From Spirogloea muscicola (lineage: Eukaryota > Streptophyta > Zygnematophyceae > Spirogloeales > Spirogloeaceae), in contig WELB01000107.1 of assembly GCA_009602725.1 (NCBI GenBank), positions 408,771-472,770 of the forward strand: a stretch of DNA of 64,000 nt. The letters are read 5' to 3'. The notes under the pieces were generated by a model. That model did not search any database and was not told the DNA's origin. It worked only from the letters and a program-made list of their open reading frames with translations. This document shows, piece after piece, positions 55,591 to 64,000 of this stretch. Within the stretch, counting starts at the first letter, position 1; every line of letters begins with the position of its first letter. The position numbers and the translations under genes were made by a program.

Positions 55591-55739
55591 GCACATGTTT
55601 TGAAAACTCTCCCCGCAAAGGGTGGAGCCGCCGGCAGCCGGCCCGGGCGGGGCGCCGCGCCGGCCGGGCGCCGCGCTGGCGAAGAATGAACTGTGATGAT
55701 CTGAGTGTGTGTATTGATTGTTGGAGGGCCTGTTTACAC

Positions 55740-56075
55740 TTGGTCGAGTGGTGACGGCAAAGCCAGCCCAAAACGAGTGGACAATGTCCACAGCCAAAGA
55801 AGGAGGCGCCGGAAAGCGCTTCCTCTGGCTTCCTCTGGCCCCCTTCTCGTTCTTTGTTCATTCTTTTTTGGGCTGGCTTGTCCAGCCCCTATCCTCAATG
55901 GGCGAGCCCTTTCTTCTGAAAGGTCCTACACTACAAACCACACGACGATGCAGTGGGAAGCTCAAAGAAACACAAGCACACAGAGAAGCAAAGCAGCTCC
56001 TCTGACTTCCTGCCAGTGCTGACACGGGGGTACCAAGAGCGCCCTGCCTGCCTGGCCCGTGGCTCCGCTGATGTG
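55740..56075 (+). repeat. Palindromic repeat (A reverse, B forward) and LINE 3' flank
   Basis: A reverse A-like arm (aaagccagcccaaaacgagt) at 55760 is followed by a full forward B arm at 55815-55925. Bases 56025-56075 (ggggtaccaagagcgccctg) are the reverse of the LINE 3' flank seen at 5160-5195. The LRR gene starts 187 bases further on. Confidence 0.65.
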
Positions 56076-56261
56076 GTGAGCACCACCTGGCTGGCGCTTC
56101 TAGCCGCTCTCATTCCGATATGAGCACTCGCATCCGTCCACCGTCCCCCCCGGCTCCGTCACCAAAAGCCTCGGTGTGCATCCGGCTGGCTTCTACAGCT
56201 GCTCGTCTGCCCGCAGCAGCCGCACTCTCTTCTCGGCCCCCCCGCTCGCGCCTCGCCCGCC

Positions 56262-59200
56262 ATGGCCGCCGCGCCGCCGCTCCCCCGCGCGCTGCTCCCG
56301 CTCCTGGCGCTGGCCGCCCTCGCCGCCGCCGCCGCCGCGCCAGCCCTGCCCGGCCCCTCCTCCGGCGCCACCCAAGTACGCCATGGCACCACCGCACCCT
56401 GCCCTCGCGGGAGCCCGCGCCGGCTCTCTCGCCCCGCCCGCCCCCTCCCACCACTCTCTCACCGCCCAGCTTTCCGCCCGGCCTGCCGGCAGCCGGCATG
56501 AGCTGCAGGCTCTGCTTGGCTGCTCTGCCTGGCGGCGGTCCTTGCGAGACCGGCGCGTGCTGCCTGCCCCGCACCGCCGCTACGTCGGCTCTGTCGCCCC
56601 TCACGGAAAGCCCCGGCCGTGAGACCGGGACTCGCTGATTGGACGTGCAGCGACGGCTGCAGGACCTGTACCTGCGGCAGGTCGCGTCCGAGTCGGCAGC
56701 CGGTCGTCGGCTGCTCGCCATCCATCCCGACCGTGAGCCCTGCGCTCGGCCCTCGACAGCCCTATGCCGCCTCGGGGCCTCTATCGCGCGCCGCCAGCTT
56801 GCAGAGCTTGGCGCGCGCTGCGTCCTGGCTACGGCCTTGCCGGCACGGTTGTACTTTGCATGTGCATCGCACGGTGCATGACTATTCTGTCTGCATGGCC
56901 TCACCCGCTGCAGTGCCCGCGCTGCAAGCTTTCAAGAATGCGGTGCTCAACTCGTCCGTCCTATCGAGCTGGGTGGGCCCCAACCCCTGCACGGGCTGCA
57001 ATGCCACCGGCGGCAATTGCTCATGGTATGGCATTGGCTGCGATAGCAACAGCGCCCGCGTCACCTCCCTGTGAGTGGCCCCTTGGCACGCTGGTCCTCC
57101 GCTGGCAGCAGCAATGGCATCGGAGTCTCCACTGCACCCATAGTCTTGTTTCCATCTGCTCCTGCAACCATGGTACCGGGCTTGGAAACCTGCATGTGCT
57201 GAGTACGAGTCATCACCATCGGCGAGTTTAGTTAAACCCTAAACCCTAAACCATCACAGAGGTTCACCCTTGCTGCTTGCTGGATGGTGCCTGCGCCCCT
57301 GTCGACCTGATGTGAGCATCCGGTGCTGTTATGTGCTCTCTTAGAATTCTGACGAGCGCCAACCTGAGTGGCACCATCACGAGTGCCATTGGAGGCCTCA
57401 CGGAGCTGATAGACTTGTGAGGCGAGCTCTTTCCATCTCAATGGCTTGTCGGTTGCCTCCTCACCCAGGATCTGTAGAGCTGGTAGTGCTGTGAGTGTTA
57501 CATCCATGGGATGCATGGCTGCAACTGACCACAGTCGTCCCGCATTGCGACAGCTTGCATCCTCACTGGATTGCAACTGTCCCTGCGGTTTGAGCAGCAG
57601 TTAATAGCTTCACTCGTGCATGCTGTGTGGACAAGGTACCTCAACTACAACCGGCTGACTGGGTCCATTCCATCAAGCATCTCCAAGCTCAACAAGCTGG
57701 ACTTGCTGTATGCTTCCAGATCCAGAATCTGCACAGACACCTGCTTCTGCTTGTAGACGTTAAGCACTGCTGGTTGAGACGATGGGGAGTAGGGTTGTAT
57801 GTGGACTGAGGTCAGCAGGAAAGAGGACAGCATTCCAACATGTTGGTAGTGGACCAAGGTGATGCCCGTTCAGAAAGCGTGCATCACGGATTATCGTGTG
57901 TGGGTGGTGTGCTCAGAGATGTGGACTTTGGAGGGTAAAATCTCAGACGGAAGCGGAGTTGGTGTGTCCTTCATGTGCAGGAACTTAGACCACAACTTTC
58001 TGACTGGGTCCATTCCCGTTTCACTCGTGGAGATGACAAAGCTGAGCCTCCTGTGAGTTGTCCTACCTACGTACTCTGCTACTGACCTAAACCAGCAAGC
58101 TGAGCTAGTTAAATATCGGATGTTGTTGCTGTAGGTAAGCAATTCAACTTGATAGATCAGACACTAACATATTGCTCTGATGAAGCAGGCACCTGTGCTG
58201 CAATAACCTGACTGGGCAGATTCCCAGCAACATCAGCAACATGAGAAACTTGAGCATCCTGTCAGTGACCATTGGCCCCATCTGGCCCCACTTGCGCATG
58301 TGCCTGCGAGTGGGAGCTCTACTGTCACATGAGTCGGGCATGGAGCATGAGCCTGTTCCGCCACCTACTGATCACTATTGCCACAACTCGTTGTCCCATG
58401 GAGCGTGGCAGTATTATCGATCGCAACGGCTTCACGGGCCCTATCCCGTCCCTTGTCTCATTACGCAGGCTTCAGAAGATGTAAGTCAACCCCCATGAGC
58501 TGGAGCTTACAGCCAAAACAGGACCCCCCAGCAGACAGTTCCTGCAAGACGTTGCTCATGCTGACATACACTTGTTGCAAGTGCTGGAGGCAGCATCAGG
58601 ACCAGACAAGAGACCTGCAGATACTGCCAGTATGTAGCAGGGCAGGGCATGGTGATGGATTGGACATCGTTAGGTGCAAGGAGCTTGAGCGCCGCTAGTC
58701 TGACTGCTGGCAGTACGGCGATGCAGTTGATCACCAAGACTTCGTGCTGATCTCGACCTGCATTGACTGTGCAGACAACTGGGGTACAACAAGCTCAGCG
58801 GCGAGCCCGACTTCATCTACGAGGAAGAGATATACTACATGCCAGATCTATATGTAATGTGCGCCCTCAGTCCTGATCCTGCTGCTACTGATCCCAAAGC
58901 TGTCAGCTCTTACCTGTGTGTGTGCCAGTCATGCTGGTGTAATTCCAGCTCTGGAAGCATGGATGCAGCTGCTGCCACTGTGGCAGTGACTCGGCAAGAA
59001 CTCTCATTTCAAGCAGCCCGTCGCTGTGGATAGAGTGCATAGTGAGACTGAAAGGCAAGCCCTTTCCGTGGGCCCTATCCAGAGACATCTCGTACAACAA
59101 CCTCACGGGGCCCTTCCCTGACCAGCTTAGCGCCGACCTCAGGCCCCCTGGGTCAGCCGGCTTCCAGGTCATGTGAGCTCACAATGTGCCTCCTTTGACT

Positions 59201-62200
59201 CTGTCCTCCAAGATAGGCTTTGCTCATTGTGCCATCCGTGTTGTACTGAGGCGCCTGCAAGCGGTTACAACCATGGGACCTGGTACCTATGCATGTTGCG
59301 GAAGATGCACAGCCTTGCAACGCCAGGGCCAGGTCTATGTGGCTATCAGTAGCAGGGACAGAGCAATCCCGTCGGTCAAGATCCCATGACATTGCATGAA
59401 GAGGGTCATTGTCTGGGGCCACCACCGCAGGGGTACCAGGGCCACACAGTTCTGATTGAGCCCGTGTGAATGGTCGTGCTGCCTAGCTGCAACGCATGCT
59501 GCTTGCTGCAGCCATCAGCACGGACGCATAATCTGTGTGACTCAATTTTCCCCGATGGCAGTAACCTGGCGGGAAACCGATTCTGGGGGCCGGTGAAGGG
59601 CAACTTCACAGGCGCATCCAAGCTGAGGAAGTTGTGAGTCAAACAGCAAGCTCATGCACTTGCCCCAGGCCACAGTTCCCACTGCTTGCAGACTTTGACG
59701 CGACCATGGCCGTGTGTCTGCATGAGCCCTTCAAGGCCTCTACCCACCCACCCAACAAAGATTGCAAGTTCTTATTCTTAGATTTGTGAAGTACACACCA
59801 TTGTGCTATTTACTGTTTACGATGCCTAGAAGCAACATCTATGAACAAGGGTGATTCTGTCTGCGCATGAAGCGACATCTCCAACAATCAACTGGGGGGA
59901 GGCTTCCCAAAGACCTTGCTCTCGCTGCTGGCCAGCACAGGGCTGCGCTATGTAGATGTTTCCGGCAACTACCTGCTCGGCCCGCTGCCCAATGTGTCAT
60001 TGCCAGGAGTGAATGTCTTCACCGCCAATAATTGCTTCCAGCCGCCGGCAGCCTGGCAGCGGTCGGTGGCCTTTTGCAAAGCGCTGCCGCCCCCACGTGA
60101 GTACAAGATATTTGCTCTTCCTTTGAGTCTAGGATTGCACGGCAAGTAAGCTACTGCATGGAGCCCGTCCCGTGTTGTGGCACTGCCTGCTTCGTTAGCT
60201 GCTGCCTGTCTCTGAGTAGCAGGCTGTGCCAAGCCACTTTCGCTGTCGTCTCTTTGCCAGTCTACTGGTCCATCTGGTCTCACGGTTCTTGCGACCTGAG
60301 ATACTTTGTCGGCGAGCACCTTCTTGTGCAAGCTTTGCCAGTGTCTGACCAAGGACCCCTTTGATCCCCAGAATGTTTTGACTTTCGCTTCCACTTCCCT
60401 GGCCCATGTGACATTGAAAACTACCTGGGGGTGGACTACAATCACACGAACGTTGATCCATTATGCTATGACTCTGAATGCCAGTGAGCACATCTTCATA
60501 AGTAACTGACTCTGTTTACCACTCGATGTGAAGATGCCATGAGCTCCAATTCTGGCACCAAAAGCTTGCCTCGTGCAAAGTATAGCAGATCATGCCTTGT
60601 GGCATCAGCATCTGCCTCAAGCCCTGCTGTTGACAAGCAGATGGCTTGCACATCTTGGCCTTTAGGCACTCTCCCAGAAGCTGCTGCACTGACTCCTCTG
60701 GACTCCTGGAGCAGCACTGACTCAGAGCCTTGTGTTTCATCCTGCTGCTGATACCATGGCAACAGTAGTGGCATAGCCCCCCCCTTTGACAACCCATTCA
60801 CCAGGTGCTCGTTACAAGCACATGAGGAGGGGTCCTTGTGTTACGACTTCAACAAGAGGACTGCTTACTCCTACCAGTGCGCAGACTCCGTCTGCAGGTC
60901 AGTGCTGGGATGCTTATAGCCCCCAAACACTCACCTTGCATTGCACAAGCAGCTGGCCCACATCTTCAAGCCCCAATTGCCAGTGTGCTATTCCGTTCCG
61001 ACGGTAGCCTAGTCACTTATTGAACTAGCGGACCTACCCCTTCTGTTGGCGAATGTTTGTGAGCACTTCAACCAGCCTCCACCTGGTCTGTTGCAACCAC
61101 GTAGTGGTTGCCCGGTTTTGGGGTCATTTGTGATACAAGAGTGAACCATCAGACCTATTCTCGCAACTGCTTGGCTACATCCATCACTATCCACACTACA
61201 CTCATACGGGCCGGGGCTTGCCTGTGGTGGGTCCATACAAAGGGCCTTGCGGCCCAAGCTTGAAGCTAGAGCTTCTGCAAGGTGCGTGCTCACTAACCGG
61301 CGCTGCTAACGTGCACTTGCATGCATTGCAGGGCTGGCAAGTGCACATTCAGCGATGTCATCCAGTCGCGTATCAATCAGTCCTGCAACATGCCATGGAG
61401 TGTCGACTCAAGCTGGAACATGCAGTGCCTTGATGTCCGCTGCGCCAGGTGTGAAGCCTTGCCCTGCTACTTGCTCAACCTCCATGCCGCTCGCTTGGCT
61501 TTGACCAGCTCGCAAGCATGCACGTCCACACGGAGCTCCCAAACGGTTTGGAGCAATCTCACCTGTGGTGGTCAGTCAATCCTGCAAGGCCTTGAACAAG
61601 GGTCTTCTATGTGCTTGCTGTCTTTGTCGTTGCTCACAGCTTGCAGGTGTCTTTGTCGTCGCTTACAGCTTGCACTGCAAGCCAAGGAGGAAAGCCAGAA
61701 ATGCAATGTCTGCAGTGTTGTTGGATTTGGTGGCTTGATCAGCGCCAGTAAGTACTGAGTCTCTGCATGCGTGGCACTGCAAATGAGCTTGGCAGCAATG
61801 GCTCGTGCCTTGTGATGGCCTTCCGCGACACCGACACAGCCTGCAAAGTTACTGGCACCAACGGCTGCAGCGGTGTCTTCTGCAAGTAAGGCGCATGACC
61901 TCTTGATGCACGATGGTCGTATAGGCGGTGGTTCTCCAACACTTAGGTTGCTGACCACCACATGCCCTGGTTGGGCTGGGCGCTTTGCTTGGTCCTACGC
62001 CTGCCTGAGCCTGATCAGGTCTGCCGCTGTACTTGCCGGTGGCTCTTGTCAGGGGATGTGCCCTTTCCTTAGGGATTCCTAATTCCTGAGAGTGGCATGT
62101 GCTGCTTCAGACAAAGCCTGTGCTCAGAAGCAGGCTCGTGAGACTTGTTGACTGTCTGGTTATGCTGCACATCCACTAACGGGGGGTGGCAGTAGCAATA

Positions 62201-64000
62201 AGCTTCTCATACGGCACGACTCCGACCTGAGGTTTAGATCTGTGGGCCGCCGAGCCCTGTGGGGGCTGGCAGTGGGAAGGGCGTCTGCAATCTCACGAGA
62301 AACGCGACGGATGGGGCAAAGTGCCTGTTGCCAGACAACTACTCCACACATTACCTCGCGGACTGTCGGGAGTCGTCTTGCAAGTAAGCAGAGGGCCACT
62401 CGTGGATTGCTGGTCATTGCTGCTTCTTCTCAGGCAGGGTGTGCTGGCTTGCATGGACGTACTGCGTTTGCCCCTTTCTTAGTGGCCAAACCATGTCGAC
62501 CACCGTAGGCATCATGCATGCCGGCTAGCGTGATGCAGACATGAGCGTGAGGATTGCCCACATCGTCAGCGAAGCACTTGCCTCTTGCTCGTACTTGTCG
62601 CATTGTCGTTCTGTCACGATCTTCGTGCACGCCAAGCACTAGTGGTTGTTGACCCACTCACTCAAATACACTTGTCAACTGCACATCCAAGGCATGGAGT
62701 CTGCACGGTGACAAAGTACTACAACTCCAGCAAGAGTTGTGAGCACGCCGAAGCAGGATATAGTTGTGCTAGCACATTCTGCAAGTAAGTCGTGCCTCTT
62801 GATCTCCTCCTGGCTCAGAGGCGACTGTGCTCCTTGACGTGCTCATGTTAGCCAAACCATAGCTGATCGCTGTACGCACTGTGCTTGCAACACTTTCGCA
62901 ACCCTGTTACAGATATCCTTGTTCAGTCCAGACTGTCTGCAGAGTGCACACAAGGAAACAAGTGCAAGCAGACACATCCATGTCGTGGGTGTCATGAATG
63001 TCATCAAACAGCCTCTTCAGGGCTGGCTAGACGCACCAGCTGTCGGCGCCTGTCTCGGTTTCCTTATCTCGAGCTGGATGGCTTTCCCATGCTTGCTGCA
63101 GTGGAAGTGGCTTCTGCAACGTGGCCAAGAATTACAGTGACGGAACTCTTTGTTCGCGGGAAGATGTTGACTACGAGTGTGCAGTCTCGACCTGCCAGTG
63201 AAGTGTCTCCACTTTCTGTTGTGCATGCACTGGATGCGGTGGAGTGGAGTGCCAGTCGTGTCCAGTGGCAGCGCGATCTGCAGCTGAGGCATCACGCTCA
63301 CATGATAGATCGGTTTTTTACTGTCCTGTGCATCCTGATCCCGCATGCCGCCAGCCCCTCGTGAGGTGGAGGATGCACATACCTGCACCTTGCCATGTCT
63401 TGTGCTTGCAGGAAGGGTGTCTGCACAGAGTTCTCCAACAAGAGGACAATCTGCACGCCCCCCCCGACTTTAGTGCGTGGGCCTTACCCGGACGACTACT
63501 ACTTCGCGCCCACGCCCATCGACCCTTGCCTGCCCTACGTGTGCGACCCAGGGTAAGGGGATCAATGCCAAGCTCGGGCGAGCTCAGGGGCAGTTGCTGA
63601 TTGCTTCTGCCGCGTTTTCGTAGCCCTAATTGCCAATAGGTCGGACACTAGCTTGTCAGGAGACGAGCATAGTGCTGGATGTCTTGTCAGCTTCACATGG
63701 GACTGCTATGTGCACGCACATCCATCGCCTTGGGGGACCCCATGGCAGCTGCAGAGCTGACAGGTGTTTGCTCCATCTGGGTTGACCACTCACCAGGTCC
63801 AGGACGTGCAGCAGTCACATACGCTCTCCCAACCATACGCTCTGTGATGGCAGCGACATGTGCTCCAACATATACCACTGCAGGTGAGGGCACTGGCACT
63901 ACGAAGCTCCTGAAGGACCATCCTGCATGGCTGCAGGACAGCCCCAGCTGTTTCCCTTGGGCATCTTGAGCTCGTTCCATAGGATGTCGGTGTGGCCACA
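56262..64000 (+). CDS. Secreted LRR protein with tandem four-cysteine modules, continues past window
   Basis: A predicted extracellular or surface protein. Exon 1 (56262-56375) is a textbook signal peptide (MAAAPPLPRALLPLLALAAL, then an alanine run). Exon 2 is 56651-56702. Exon 3 (56914-57070) is an LRR N-terminal cap with ALQAFKNAVLNSSVLSSWVG and NCSWYGIGCDSN. LRR exons are 57345-57416, 57636-57707, 57981-58052, 58189-58260, 58412-58480, from 58775 (end unclear), 59083-59172, 59562-59633 and 59873-60096. Typical repeats are LNYNRLTGSIPSSISKLNKL and LCCNNLTGQIPSNISNMRNL. From 60372 on, exons encode short modules with four cysteines (listed separately). Nearly all introns are phase 2. N-glycosylation sites are frequent. 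No kinase or membrane segment is seen before the window ends. The join after the 58775 exon is not solved. Ligand and role are unknown. Confidence 0.9.
57231..57253. repeat. Short telomere-type repeat in an intron
   Basis: Three units of the reverse telomere motif (aaaccctaaaccctaaacc) lie inside an intron of the LRR gene. They are the same motif as at 52880-53090. Confidence 0.85.
60372..63883 (+). repeat. Array of one-exon cysteine modules in the LRR gene
   Basis: Nine exons each carry one module: 60372-60483, 60805-60897, 61332-61448, 61796-61885, 62273-62383, 62692-62784, 63102-63197, 63412-63552 and 63803-63883. Examples are GKGVCNLTRNATDGAKCLLP, HGVCTVTKYYNSSKSCEHAE, SGFCNVAKNYSDGTLCSRED and CSSHIRSPNHTLCDGSDMCS. 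The common pattern is G-x-C, about nine residues with N-glycosylation, C, six to twenty-odd residues, C, three to five residues, C, then K, Q or R across the splice site. All but the first begin and end in phase 2, so a module can be added or lost without breaking the frame. The family is not one I recognise. Further modules may lie in 60898-61331, 61449-61795 and 62785-63101, where I found none with confidence. Confidence 0.85.

Noticed and set aside
56110-56904. Minus-strand reading of 264 residues
   Set aside because: Antisense to the signal peptide and first exons of the LRR gene; composition is arginine/glycine-rich and shows no domain.

Overview
The window looks like nuclear DNA of a green-lineage eukaryote, most likely a microalga. 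The genes are split into many short exons with GT-AG introns. The DNA is GC-rich, and there are runs of the plant-type telomere motif TTTAGGG. Several genes have their closest remembered relatives in plants or algae: an AMT2-type ammonium transporter, a plant-like KAPA synthase, a BASS transporter and a plant-type C2H2 protein. This assignment is inference; no species is named.

Layout. 1-1053: 3' part of an ammonium transporter (+). 3031-3366: DUF1294 membrane protein (-). 3.8-6.5 kb: a graveyard of LINE 3' ends. 6987-10754: HECT ubiquitin ligase (+). 11879-14186: PHAX copy 1 (+). 14.77-19 kb: a broken Ty3/Gypsy-type element, followed by a 696-base gap. 20338-21723 and 22701-25714: second copies of the HECT 3' half and of PHAX. 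26.05-27.39 kb: a doubtful minus-strand gene. 27.6-29.6 kb: dispersed palindromic repeats. 29873-32334: PRPP synthase (+). 32805-33573: membrane protein (-), divergent across a gap and a poly-A artefact from KAPA synthase (+, 33865-37337). 40419-42698: BASS transporter (+). 44227-48523: C2H2 zinc-finger protein (+). 49814-51800: LysM-LysM-M23 peptidase (+). 52.8-53.9 kb: telomere-like and minisatellite repeats. 54.7-56.1 kb: more LINE and palindromic repeats. 56262 to the window end: a secreted LRR protein that continues into an array of four-cysteine modules, one module per exon.

The genes do not form one pathway. HECT and PHAX sit together only as a duplicated block. PRPP synthase (nucleotide precursors), KAPA synthase (biotin), AMT (nitrogen uptake) and BASS (organic anion transport) are housekeeping metabolism. 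The two most unusual genes are the LRR/Cys-module gene and the intron-containing bacterial-type LysM-M23 gene.

Most exon joins given here keep the reading frame across GT-AG borders and were checked by codon phase. First exons are often missing or tentative. No rRNA, tRNA or CRISPR was recognised by eye. Assembly flaws (three N gaps, a pure poly-A run and isolated n bases beside local duplications) affect several gene starts.
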